Of a stretch of 48,190 bases of DNA, positions 24,185 to 31,833 are shown in pieces. Each line of letters starts with the position of its first letter. The first letter of the stretch is position 1. The stretch comes from Alphaproteobacteria bacterium (lineage in GTDB: Bacteria; Pseudomonadota; Alphaproteobacteria; ATCC43930; CGMCC-115725). The notes beneath the pieces are model-generated. The model had not been told where the DNA came from. It was given only the letters and a program-made list of their open reading frames with translations, and did no database searches. The stretch covers positions 1 to 48,190 of the forward strand of contig JAJPHB010000023.1 in the NCBI GenBank assembly GCA_021325525.1, written 5' to 3'. A program made the translations under genes and the position numbers.

Positions 24185-25498
24185 CTACTCCGCCGCTCGC
24201 GCCACGGCCTTTTGCGAAGCCCGCAAGGCTTGCGCCAAATCGGCGATGATGTCGGCCGGCTCTTCGAGGCCGACCGAGAGGCGGATCATGTCCTCGCCGA
24301 TGCCCGAGGCCCGCAGCGCCGCAGCGTCGAGCTGCTGATGCGTCGTCGAGGCCGGATGAATGACGAGCGTCTTGGCATCGCCGACATTGGCGAGGTGCGA
24401 GACGAGCCGCAGCGCGTCGATGAAGCTTTTGCCGGCGGCGCGGCCGCCCTTGATGCCGAAGCTCACCATCGAGCCCGCGCCTTTCGGCAGGAGGCGCTGG
24501 GCCAGGGCATGATCGGGATGGCTCGGCAGGCTCGGATGATTGACCCAGGCGACGGCGTCGGCGCCTTCGAGGAAGCTCAGCACCGCCTTCGTGTTCTCGA
24601 TGTGCCGCGCCATGCGGACGGGCAGGGTCTCCACCCCTTGCAGGATATGGAAGGCGTTGGTCGGGCTCATGCAGGCGCCGAAATCGCGCAATCCCTCGGC
24701 GCGCGCCCGCATGATGAAGGCCTGCGGGCCGAACTCCTCGGCGAAATCGATGCCGTGATAGCCGGCATAGGGCTCGGTCAGCGTCGGAAACCGCCCCGAA
24801 GCCTCCCAATCGAAGCGCCCGCCATCGATGACGGCGCCGCCGATGGCGACGCCATGGCCGCCGAGCCATTTCGTCGCCGAGTGCAGGACGAGATCGCAGC
24901 CATGCTCGATCGGGCGAATGAGATAGGGCGTCGCAAAGGTGGCGTCGACCATCAGCGGCAGCCCCGCCCGATGCGCGACCTCGGCGACGGCCGGAATGTC
25001 GAGGACTTCGAGAGCGGGATTGCCCAGCACCTCCGCGAAGACGAGGCGCGTCTCCGGCCGGATCGCCTTCGCGAAAGCCGCGGGATCGCGCGGATCGACG
25101 AAGCTCGTCGTGATGCCGAAGCGCGGCAGGGTCAGCTTCAGCACATTGATGGAGCCGCCATAGAGCGAGGTCGCGGCCACGATGTGGCCGCCCGCGCCCA
25201 TCAGCGTGGCGATGGCGAGATGGAGCGCCGCCTGCCCCGAGGCCGTGCACACCGCGCCGACGCCGCCTTCGAGCGCGGCGAGGCGCTCCTCGAGCACGGC
25301 GACCGTGGGATTGCCGATGCGCGAATAGATATAGCCCGGCTGTTCGAGGTTGAAGAGCGAGGCGGCTTCATCGCTGTCGCGGAAGACGAAGCTCGTCGTC
25401 TGGTAAATCGGCACGGCGCGCGCGCCGGTGGCGGGGTCGGGGCGCTGACCCGCGTGAAGGGCGAGCGTCGCGAAATCGAGGAACTTCGCATCCGGCAT
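24185..25498 (-). CDS. metY: O-acetylhomoserine aminocarboxypropyltransferase (sulfhydrylase) MetY
   Basis: 437 residues, PLP-dependent Cys/Met metabolism family, of the longer length typical of MetY. TLALHAGQRPDPATGARAVPIYQTTSFVF opens the protein, YSRIGNPTVAVLEERLAALEGG follows, and the PLP lysine is in LVLHSATKWLGGHG. It makes homocysteine from O-acetylhomoserine and sulfide. A SAM or other riboswitch was looked for in the short upstream gap (25499-25576) and not seen. The upstream neighbour is a secreted protein of unknown function. Confidence 0.94.
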   Translation of the reverse strand: MPDAKFLDFATLALHAGQRPDPATGARAVPIYQTTSFVFRDSDEAASLFNLEQPGYIYSRIGNPTVAVLEERLAALEGGVGAVCTASGQAALHLAIATLMGAGGHIVAATSLYGGSINVLKLTLPRFGITTSFVDPRDPAAFAKAIRPETRLVFAEVLGNPALEVLDIPAVAEVAHRAGLPLMVDATFATPYLIRPIEHGCDLVLHSATKWLGGHGVAIGGAVIDGGRFDWEASGRFPTLTEPYAGYHGIDFAEEFGPQAFIMRARAEGLRDFGACMSPTNAFHILQGVETLPVRMARHIENTKAVLSFLEGADAVAWVNHPSLPSHPDHALAQRLLPKGAGSMVSFGIKGGRAAGKSFIDALRLVSHLANVGDAKTLVIHPASTTHQQLDAAALRASGIGEDMIRLSVGLEEPADIIADLAQALRASQKAVARAAE

Positions 25499-25576
25499 CG
25501 GCAGGGACCCGTCTTGGCCCGCTCAGGAGAGCGCTCCGGCACCATACACGAGCGGCACCCTCCGTGAAAACTCGGC

Positions 25577-26203
25577 TCAGCCCTCGCAAACTCCTTCCAG
25601 CGTCTCGATCCCGGCCGTACCGACGAGCGGCAGCGCCCAGGTCTTGACGAGGATGCGCGAGACGTGCTCGTCGCGCGCATTGACGAGGTGCCAGACGGCG
25701 TCGCCATCCCGGTCGAGATTGACCCGGCAGCTGCGGAACTCGCCGGTGATGCCGTTATAGAGATAGCGCACATCGAGCGCCGCTTGCGCCGCGCCCGCCG
25801 GAATGCGGCCCCGGAGGATGACGGCGTCGTGCCCGGGCTGGCCGTCGAGAACCGCGCCATAGGGGCTGGCGATCACCTCGAGCGGGAACTCCTTCACATG
25901 CACGCCTGTGGAGACCGGCCGATGGGTCGCGGGATCGGTGCGGAACTCGTGGCTCTCGAAGCGGATGTTTCGGATCGCCGCCGTGGCGTCGACGGTGACG
26001 CCGAGGCAGTTGAAGTTGTTGTCGCGCGTGTTGACGATGACGGCGAGCTTCTGCACCGAGCCCGGCGCCTCGGCGCAGCGCGCGGGCGCGGCGGCGCCGT
26101 GGAGGCTGCCGAGAGCCGGCTCCGAGGCGGCAAGCGGCGCGGATGAGCTGGCAATCGGCAGGAGCGCAAGGCCGAGCAACACCCCGCAAATCGTAGCACG
26201 CAT
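25577..26203 (-). CDS. Secreted protein of unknown function
   Basis: 208 residues with a clear signal peptide (MRATICGVLLGLALLPIASS, cleavage near APLAA). The mature part has four cysteines (CAEAPG, NFNCLGV, FRSCRVN, EGVCEG) that could form two disulfides, and a mixed beta pattern (QKLAVIVNTRDNN, EVIASPYGAVLDG, ALDVRYLYNGITGEF). I do not recognise the family. A dsbB gene in the same window shows the cell can form such bonds. Confidence 0.7.
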   Translation of the reverse strand: MRATICGVLLGLALLPIASSSAPLAASEPALGSLHGAAAPARCAEAPGSVQKLAVIVNTRDNNFNCLGVTVDATAAIRNIRFESHEFRTDPATHRPVSTGVHVKEFPLEVIASPYGAVLDGQPGHDAVILRGRIPAGAAQAALDVRYLYNGITGEFRSCRVNLDRDGDAVWHLVNARDEHVSRILVKTWALPLVGTAGIETLEGVCEG

Positions 26204-26349
26204 TCAACCATCCCTTCCGGAAGATAACCGGCGCTCGTCCCGGGCTGCCGCCGATCGGCAGCGCATTGTCGCGACGCAATCGGGAACAAACGGTAAAGGC
26301 GGCGCTCAGTCCGCGCACATATAAGCCGCTTGGTCGGGAAGGCCAGCCG

Positions 26350-26520
26350 GTGCGGCAGTTCGCCGCCCTCAAGCGCCGCCGGCAGCCATCGATAGCGCCG
26401 CCCCCGGCTCCACCCCGGGTCAAATCCCGGGAGACCGTGGGCTGGGAAATCCTCGAGCGCGCCCGCGAGGACGAGCGGCGGCATTGCGCCTGGATCTTGG
26501 CGGAGCTCGAAAAATTCTGA
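26350..26520 (+). CDS. Possible small basic protein
   Basis: 56 residues from the GTG at 26350, with GGAAGG at ribosome-binding distance. The first half is Arg/Pro rich; the second half, SRETVGWEILERAREDERRHC, then AWILAELEKF, looks like a real amphipathic helix. The frame stays open upstream to 26266. No family is recognised and it may be spurious. Confidence 0.35.
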   Translation: MRQFAALKRRRQPSIAPPPAPPRVKSRETVGWEILERAREDERRHCAWILAELEKF

Positions 26521-26612
26521 TGGGCACGACGGGACGGAGCGCGTCGGCCGATCCGCGCCGGCTGCCAGGTGCCGGCGCGGAGGGCGGCGATCATCAAAGC
26601 ATGGGGACGGCG

Positions 26613-26810
26613 ATGGCAAAGAGTGACCCGCCACCCGTTCCACCGGCCGGGCGGAGCGACAAGGGACCGGGCGGCGCCCGCGAGGAAGACCAACCCTCCG
26701 ATCTGGAGCGCGCCGGCAACCGGCCCCAGAAGAAGAACCTCTCGGAGCAGGGACAGACGGGAAACGTCGCGCAGAACACCAGGAACAAGGGCTTTCAGCA
26801 GGACCGCTGA
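26613..26810 (+). CDS. Small disordered hydrophilic protein
   Basis: 65 residues from the ATG at 26613 (an in-frame ATG at 26601 would add 4 residues). It is rich in Gly, Pro, Asp, Gln and Asn with almost no hydrophobic core. The ending NLSEQGQTGNVAQNTRNKGF followed by QQDR resembles a short conserved motif I have seen in unnamed alphaproteobacterial proteins. Hydrophilin-like stress proteins look like this. The next small gene starts one base after its stop codon. Confidence 0.65.
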   Translation: MAKSDPPPVPPAGRSDKGPGGAREEDQPSDLERAGNRPQKKNLSEQGQTGNVAQNTRNKGFQQDR

Positions 26811-26811
26811 G

Positions 26812-27012
26812 ATGGCGCCACGCAAGAACCCGGCCGCCGACCGCTCGCATGGCGGGCCCGGCAGCAGCGAGCAGAACGCGGCGAAGCCGCAGGACAAGGC
26901 GCGGCGTGGGCCGCGGCCCGGCGAGCCGACGAGCGGCGAGCGCAGCCAGGTCTCGGGCGGCGGCGGCGAGCGCGACATCCACAAGACTCACGACCCGGCG
27001 ATGAAATCCTGA
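26812..27012 (+). CDS. Small disordered hydrophilic protein, second of pair
   Basis: 66 residues from the ATG at 26812, directly after the preceding stop codon. Composition is Gly/Ser/Arg/Pro rich with scattered charges (KPQDKARRGPRPGEPTSGER, GGGGERDIHKTHDPAMKS). No fold or family recognised. The tight spacing with the gene before it argues that both are translated from one message. Confidence 0.55.
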   Translation: MAPRKNPAADRSHGGPGSSEQNAAKPQDKARRGPRPGEPTSGERSQVSGGGGERDIHKTHDPAMKS

Positions 27013-27138
27013 TCGCTCCCGCGCGGCATACCCCGAAGAGACAGGTTGCCGCCTTCTTGCAAAGGAGCATATTGAGGCTTGGCCCTGTCGGACGAGCTGC
27101 CGTTGAGATGAGTGGGGCTACCGGGCGTTTACCGGAGG

Positions 27139-27516
27139 ATGGCGCGCTTGCACAGTATTCTCGTCGTCGATGACGAACCAGCGCTCCGCGAGCTGCTCGC
27201 CACCGCCCTCAGCGAGCCGGGCTACACTGTCCACGTCGCGGCGGATGGTTATGAAGCGCTGTGCATTCTCGTCGAGCACCCCGTCGATCTGCTTCTGACC
27301 GATGTCGTCATCCCGGGAATCAGCGGCTTCGAGCTGGCGCGCCAAGCGAAGCTGATGCGGCCGCAGCTCCACGTCATCTACACCTCTGCCTATTACGACA
27401 GGGCGGATGACGGTGACGGCCCCATTTACGGGGATCTCTTGCCGAAGCCGCTGCGCACACGCGACCTTCTGAAGGCGGTGAGGCGAGAGTTCGGCGATGA
27501 AGCCATGAGCTGCTGA
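27139..27516 (+). CDS. Single-domain response regulator (CheY-like), second copy
   Basis: About 125 residues, a receiver domain only: ILVVDDEPALRELL, phosphoacceptor Asp in LLLTDVVIPGISG and lysine in LLPKPLRTRDLL. The start is uncertain. GGAGG directly touches the ATG at 27139, too close to work well, but stands 9 bases before an in-frame TTG at 27148, so TTG may be the true start. A GTG at 27112 is also possible. No kinase lies nearby. Confidence 0.8.
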   Translation: MARLHSILVVDDEPALRELLATALSEPGYTVHVAADGYEALCILVEHPVDLLLTDVVIPGISGFELARQAKLMRPQLHVIYTSAYYDRADDGDGPIYGDLLPKPLRTRDLLKAVRREFGDEAMSC

Positions 27517-27535
27517 ACTCCCGCCCCCCGGGGCC

Positions 27536-27970
27536 TCAGTAGGATTGCGGGCAGCCCGGCACCGGCGGGCCGTGATAGTCGCTGCCCCCCGGCAGATTCT
27601 GATGCAGCGCATCGGCGCAGCGGACCGGCGGAGCGACGGCGCCGCCGTAATAGGGCTCGTTGGCGTAGCCCTGCGAACTGCCGTAATAGGGCTGATTGCT
27701 GTATTGCGGGCTCGAGCTGCCGTAATAGGGAGTGCCGGTGCAGATATAGCTCGCGACGTTGCCGGTGCCGCTCGGGGCGACCCCTTGGAGCTGCGCCGAC
27801 ATCCCGTATTGCTGGCAATAGCCGGCGGCGCGGCGATTGGCTTGCGCCACGTCGTTGCCGACCACCTGGTAGGAGACGCTGGGCGGCGTCGAGCTCACCT
27901 CTTGGGCGCGATTGGCGCAGCCGGCGGCGAGCACGGCGGACAAGGCGAGTAGAGGAAATACGGCACGCAT
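27536..27970 (-). CDS. Tyr/Ser/Gly-rich lipoprotein
   Basis: 144 residues from the ATG at 27970. The lipoprotein signal MRAVFPLLALSAVLAAGC gives a lipid-modified Cys18. The mature part starts with an SYQVVGNDVAQANRRAAGYC segment, then repeated PYYGSS / QPYYGSS / EPYYGG units (about residues 88-120) and a short Cys-containing end. The tyrosine-rich repeats are unusual for the otherwise Ala/Arg-rich proteins here. Likely outer membrane or periplasmic; function unknown. Confidence 0.75.
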   Translation of the reverse strand: MRAVFPLLALSAVLAAGCANRAQEVSSTPPSVSYQVVGNDVAQANRRAAGYCQQYGMSAQLQGVAPSGTGNVASYICTGTPYYGSSSPQYSNQPYYGSSQGYANEPYYGGAVAPPVRCADALHQNLPGGSDYHGPPVPGCPQSY

Positions 27971-28194
27971 CGCGATTGTCCTTGATCGTTTCGCTCTCCC
28001 TTCTGGAACACGCCTTGCCGCATGGCGGTTCCTGCGGCGACAACGGCCCGAGCGCGCGCCGCCCGTGTGCCGAGCGAATCGAACATTGTTACGAAACTTT
28101 ACACGGTGCCGCCTGTTTGACATGTGCCATGCACGATACCGTAACAAGGACATGCGAGGATCGAGACACCGAACGCTCTTTGGGGAGGCCACTC

Positions 28195-28362
28195 ATGAAA
28201 TGGCTCGATCAAGCCGAACCAAGGCTGGAGGAAGCGCTGTCCGACCCGGTGGTGCGCGCCGTCATGGCGCGTGACGGTGTCGCGCCGGAAGAGGTCCGTT
28301 CGCTCGTCCAGCGGATGAGCGAACTCCGCCACGACGTCGAGACGCGGCAGGAGGCGGCATAG
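28195..28362 (+). CDS. Small acidic helical protein
   Basis: 55 residues from the ATG at 28195 with GGGGAGG upstream at good distance. MKWLDQAEPRLEEALSDPVV, then APEEVRSLVQRMSELRHDVETR, looks like two amphipathic helices. No family recognised. In the 224-base leader region, GGAAC (28005-28009) and GGTT (28027-28030) are 17 bases apart, loosely like an ECF general-stress promoter, but far from the start. Confidence 0.6.
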   Translation: MKWLDQAEPRLEEALSDPVVRAVMARDGVAPEEVRSLVQRMSELRHDVETRQEAA

Positions 28363-28383
28363 CGTCCGGCGACGGCGCCGCGC

Positions 28384-29958
28384 TCAAAAATCGGTCGGAA
28401 CGCCGCCCTCCGCCTTGCGCCGCGCGACGAAGGCGGCGAGCTCCTCGGCGATCGCCGGGTCTATGGCCGGCGGGCGGTATTCGGCGAGGATTTTCTTGTA
28501 GAGGCGGTTGGCCGCGCCATAGGCCTCGGGCCGCCCGGCTTCGGTCCAGCTCTCGTAATTGCGCCAATCCGAGATGAGCGGCGCGTAAAAGGCGCCGCGG
28601 TAGCGGGCGAGAGTGTGCGCGGCGCCGAAGAAATGCCCGCCGGGCCCGACCTCGCGGATGGCATCGAGCGCGAGCTCGGCCTCGTCGACGACGACCGGCC
28701 GCAGGAACTCCGCCACCATGCCGAGGAGATCGGCATCGAGCACCATCTTCTCGAAGGAGGCGTGCAGCCCGCCCTCCATCCAGCCGGCGGCGTGCATGAT
28801 CATGTTGGCGCCGCCCATGATGGCGCCCCAGAGCGAGAAGACGCTCTCATAGGCCGCCTGCGCGTCGAGCGTGTTGGCGGCGTTGGTGTTGGAGGAGCGG
28901 TAGGGCAGGCGATAGCGCCGCGCGAGCTGGCCGCCGAGGAGGGCCGCCTTCATGTATTCGGGCGTGCCGAAGGCGGGGGCTCCCGACTTCATGTCGACAT
29001 TCGAGGTGAAGCCGCCATAGACGAACGGCGCGCCCGGCCGCACGAGCTGCGTCAGGACGAGGCCGGCCAGCGCCTCGGCGTTCTGCTGTGCGACGGCGCC
29101 GGCGATCGAGACCGGAGCCATGGCGCCGGCGAGGGTGAAGGGCGTCATGACGACGGGCTGGTTGCGCCGCGCCATCTGGATGATGCCTTCCAGCATCGGC
29201 GTGTCGATGCGGAGCGGCGAACTCGAATTGATGACGGTGAAGAGCGAGGGTTCGCGGTCGAGCGTCGCCTCGTCGATGCCGCGGGCGATGCGGACCATCT
29301 CGATCGCATCGAGATTGCGGCCGCGGCCGAGGCTGTAGGCGTGGAGCGGCTTGTCCGAGAGGGTGAGCGTGTCGTGCAGCGCGTCGAGATGGCGGATGCC
29401 CGGGTGAACGTCGATCGGCTCGACGGGATACCCGCCCCAGACATGAACGCTGTCCAGCATCTGGCCGAGCTTCATGAAATTCTGGTAGTCGGCGCGGTTG
29501 CCGTTGCGCCGCCCGCCGTCGCGGTCGGCGGCGTTGGGCGCGCTCGCGACCGAGCAGAAGGCGATGAAGTCGCCGCCGATCTCGACGCTCCGCGCCGGGT
29601 TGCGGGCGTGGAGCGTGAACTGCCGCGGCGCCTTGCCGAGCGCGCCCTCGACGAGGCCGCGGTCGAAGCGGACGCGGTTGGAGCCGGCCTCGATGGCGGC
29701 GCCGGCCTCCTTCAGGATCTGCCGCGCGCCGTCATGCAGGAAATCGATGCCGACCTCCTCCAGAATGGTCAGCGACGCCTGATGGATCGCTTCGAGCTCG
29801 TCTTCCGAGACCGCGGCGGTCGGCGCGTAGCGAAGTCGCGGCTGCGGTTGCGACGGCGGCTTCGCCGCCTCGCCGCCGGCCGCGCCGCGGGCGCGCGCCC
29901 TGCCGCCTCTCTGCCGCGGCGCCTCGGCACCCGCCGGCGCTGCCTCCGAAGGGGTCAT
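28384..29958 (-). CDS. Trimethylamine methyltransferase (MttB) family protein, non-pyrrolysine type
   Basis: 524 residues from the ATG at 29958 with AAGGAG upstream. The first 40 residues are Arg/Ala-rich and probably disordered. The MttB barrel follows (IHQASLTILEEVGIDFLHDGARQIL, SDKPLHAYSLGRGRNLDAIEM, INSSSPLRIDTPMLEGI, WGAIMGGANMIMHAAGWMEGGL). The frame is open throughout with no in-frame TAG, so pyrrolysine is not used; such MttB members demethylate quaternary amines such as glycine betaine onto a corrinoid protein. No corrinoid protein gene is in the window. Divergent from its frequent small companion at 30029. Confidence 0.88.
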   Translation of the reverse strand: MTPSEAAPAGAEAPRQRGGRARARGAAGGEAAKPPSQPQPRLRYAPTAAVSEDELEAIHQASLTILEEVGIDFLHDGARQILKEAGAAIEAGSNRVRFDRGLVEGALGKAPRQFTLHARNPARSVEIGGDFIAFCSVASAPNAADRDGGRRNGNRADYQNFMKLGQMLDSVHVWGGYPVEPIDVHPGIRHLDALHDTLTLSDKPLHAYSLGRGRNLDAIEMVRIARGIDEATLDREPSLFTVINSSSPLRIDTPMLEGIIQMARRNQPVVMTPFTLAGAMAPVSIAGAVAQQNAEALAGLVLTQLVRPGAPFVYGGFTSNVDMKSGAPAFGTPEYMKAALLGGQLARRYRLPYRSSNTNAANTLDAQAAYESVFSLWGAIMGGANMIMHAAGWMEGGLHASFEKMVLDADLLGMVAEFLRPVVVDEAELALDAIREVGPGGHFFGAAHTLARYRGAFYAPLISDWRNYESWTEAGRPEAYGAANRLYKKILAEYRPPAIDPAIAEELAAFVARRKAEGGVPTDF

Positions 29959-30028
29959 GGGGAATCTCCTTGAAAGCCTCGCGCAGAATATGCCCTCTTG
30001 CGGCCAGGTGGAAACCGCGAGGCTGCCC

Positions 30029-30340
30029 ATGGCCCAGCTCACCATTGTCTACTGGCGCGACATTCCGGCGCAGGTCATCGCGCGCCAAGGGCGCCAGACG
30101 GCAAAGCGCGAGCTTCCCGCCCGCTTCCAGGAGGCGATCGATCGCGCGGCGATGCGCTCCGGCGCGCACGGGACGGAAGCCTATCTCGCCGAGTGGCGCC
30201 GCGGCGCGCCGGAGCCGTGCGGCGATGACCTCGAGGCGGAGGCCGAACGCGCCGCCGCCCGTCTCGACACCGAATACGACGCCGAACGGCTGACCCGGCT
30301 CGTCCGCGGCGAGGGCCGGGAACAAGCCGCCACCGATTGA
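30029..30340 (+). CDS. PF13769-type small protein (annotated 'virulence factor')
   Basis: 103 residues from the ATG at 30029. MAQLTIVYWRDIPAQVIARQ followed by GRQTAKRELPARFQEAIDRAAM matches a small family usually labelled virulence factor and found near mttB-like and corrinoid methyltransferase genes. The label is not a proven function. It is divergent from the MttB-like gene with 70 bases between them, so a shared promoter region is likely. Its stop codon is 4 bases from the 3' end of the convergent tRNA-Leu gene. Confidence 0.72.
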   Translation: MAQLTIVYWRDIPAQVIARQGRQTAKRELPARFQEAIDRAAMRSGAHGTEAYLAEWRRGAPEPCGDDLEAEAERAAARLDTEYDAERLTRLVRGEGREQAATD

Positions 30341-30344
30341 AGCG

Positions 30345-30431
30345 TGGTGCCCCCCGTCGGAGTCGAACCGACACGATCTTGCGATCGCGGGATTTTGAGT
30401 CCCGTGCGTCTACCAGTTCCGCCAGAGGGGC
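30345..30431 (-). tRNA. tRNA-Leu (anticodon CAA)
   Basis: 87 bases including an encoded CCA end (30345-30347 on the plus strand reads TGG). The acceptor stem is GCCCCTC paired with GGGGGGC. The anticodon stem CGGGA/TCCCG encloses the loop CTCAAAA, giving CAA. The T arm GGTTCGACTCC and a long class II variable arm are present. It reads the UUG codon. Confidence 0.95.
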
Positions 30432-30523
30432 GCGCCGCCATAGCTGCCACAGACGAGGCGCTGTTGGAAGAGACTATCTCTTCCGCGCATCCAGACTCCG
30501 GACCATGAGGCATAGAAGGTAGT

Positions 30524-30604
30524 CGTCATGGCGAGCGCAGCGAAGCCATCCAGTGCGGCAGCGAGTTGCTGGATTGCCGCGTCGCTGCGCTCCTCGCAAT
30601 GACG
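30524..30604. repeat. 81-base imperfect palindromic repeat (CGTCAT...ATGACG)
   Basis: The left arm CGTCATGGCGAGCGCAGCGA and AGCCATCCAG pair imperfectly with the right arm CTGGATTGCC-GCGTCGCTGCGCTCCTCGC-AATGACG. The same intergenic word family (CGTCATTGCGAGGAGCGCAG) is common in alphaproteobacterial genomes. It lies between tRNA-Leu and dsbB; the remaining bases of this gap (30432-30715) show no gene. Confidence 0.7.
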
Positions 30605-30715
30605 GCGCCGTATGTCTCTTCATCTCACGAGGCGCGACTCATCATCCGCGCATCTTGCGTTGGCAGCGTGCTTCCGGCTAGATCGAGCGCGCCGTTTCGG
30701 ACAGGTGCCAAGCAG

Positions 30716-31228
30716 ATGCACGCCCGCTCTTCGCCGACGCCTTCGCCGCGTTTCGTGACGGTGCTGCTGCTGTTGGCGAGCGGCGCCGTCGTCGGCGCGG
30801 CGCTCCTCTTTCAATATGCGGGCGGGTTTGCCCCGTGCGAGCTCTGCCTCTACGAGCGCTGGCCCTACTATGCCGTCGTCGTCGTCAGCATGATCGGCCT
30901 CTCGAGCGGCAACGCCTCCGCCATGCGGGCGCTCGTCGCCCTCTGCGGCCTCATCTTCCTCGCCGGAGCGGGGCTCTCCTTCTACCATGTCGGCGTCGAG
31001 CAGCACTGGTTCGCCGGACCCAGCGCCTGCACCGGCAGCGCCGGCGGCGCCGATACGATCGAGGCGCTGAAAGCGCAGCTCATGAAGCTGCAGCCGGTCA
31101 AGTGCGACGAGCCCGCCTGGACGCTCTTCGGCATTTCGCTCGCCGGTTTCAACCTCCTCGCCTCGCTTCTCCTGCTCGCCTTCTGCCTCGCCGCCTGGCG
31201 GCGGCTCGGCCGGAGGCGCCTGCGGTGA
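30716..31228 (+). CDS. dsbB: Disulfide bond formation protein DsbB family
   Basis: 170 residues from the ATG at 30716, with four membrane helices. The first redox pair is CELC in GGFAPCELCLYERWPYY; the second pair is the two periplasmic cysteines in SACTG and PVKCDEP. DsbB re-oxidises DsbA and passes electrons to ubiquinone. The stop overlaps the start of the COQ7-like gene (GTGA), which is interesting because that enzyme helps to make ubiquinone. The dsbA partner is not in the window. Confidence 0.88.
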   Translation: MHARSSPTPSPRFVTVLLLLASGAVVGAALLFQYAGGFAPCELCLYERWPYYAVVVVSMIGLSSGNASAMRALVALCGLIFLAGAGLSFYHVGVEQHWFAGPSACTGSAGGADTIEALKAQLMKLQPVKCDEPAWTLFGISLAGFNLLASLLLLAFCLAAWRRLGRRRLR

Positions 31229-31788
31229 CGCAAGAAGCGCCGCCCCGCCGCCGGCACCGCCTGCCGGGCGACCCGCGCCCGGAGGACAGGCTGGCGCGCA
31301 TCCTGCGCGTCGATCACGCCGGCGAATATGGCGCGACGCGCATCTATGCGGGGCAGCTCGCCGTCATGGGACGAAGGCGCGCCGCGGTTGCCATTCGCCG
31401 CATGGCCGAGCAGGAAAAGCGCCACCTCGAAGCCTTCTCCGCTCTCGTCGCCGCCCGCCGCGTCCGCCCGACGGCGCTGACGCCGCTCTGGCATGCGGCC
31501 GGCTTCGCGCTCGGCGCCGCGACGGCGCTCTTGGGCGAGCGCGCCGCCATGGCCTGCACCGTCGCCGTCGAGGAGGTGATCGACGGCCATTATGCGCGGC
31601 AAGCCGAAAGCCTGGGCGAGGACGAGCCGGAGCTTCGGGCCCGGATCGAGGAATTCCGCGGCGACGAGCTCCACCACCGCGCGGTCGCCCTCGAACACGG
31701 CGCCGCCGAGACGCTCGGCTATGGGTTCTTGAGCCTCGCCATCAAGACCGGCTCGCGGCTCGCCATCTGGCTCTCCGAGCGGATCTGA
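31225..31788 (+). CDS. coq7: Demethoxyubiquinone hydroxylase, COQ7 family
   Basis: 187 residues from a GTG at 31225 that overlaps the dsbB stop codon. The di-iron ligands follow the ferritin-like pattern: DHAGEYGATRIYAGQ, then EQEKRHLEAF, then VEEVIDGHYARQ and RGDELHHRAVA with Glu and ExxH motifs. It hydroxylates demethoxyubiquinone late in ubiquinone synthesis at the membrane. Coupled translation with dsbB is a sensible pairing because DsbB uses quinone. Confidence 0.9.
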   Translation: MTQEAPPRRRHRLPGDPRPEDRLARILRVDHAGEYGATRIYAGQLAVMGRRRAAVAIRRMAEQEKRHLEAFSALVAARRVRPTALTPLWHAAGFALGAATALLGERAAMACTVAVEEVIDGHYARQAESLGEDEPELRARIEEFRGDELHHRAVALEHGAAETLGYGFLSLAIKTGSRLAIWLSERI

Positions 31789-31833
31789 CGCACGGCCCCG
31801 GCTACATTTGGAAACCGTCGTGACGGGGCGGTA

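Noticed and set aside
25499-25576. SAM riboswitch ahead of metY
   Set aside because: The gap is under 80 bases and shows no conserved SAM-I or SAM-II core.
28384-29958. Pyrrolysine-containing MttB
   Set aside because: The frame runs through with no in-frame TAG codon; no pyrrolysine synthesis genes are present.
30432-30715. Small genes in the gap after tRNA-Leu
   Set aside because: Open frames there fall in the 81-base palindromic repeat and show no ribosome-binding site or protein-like composition.
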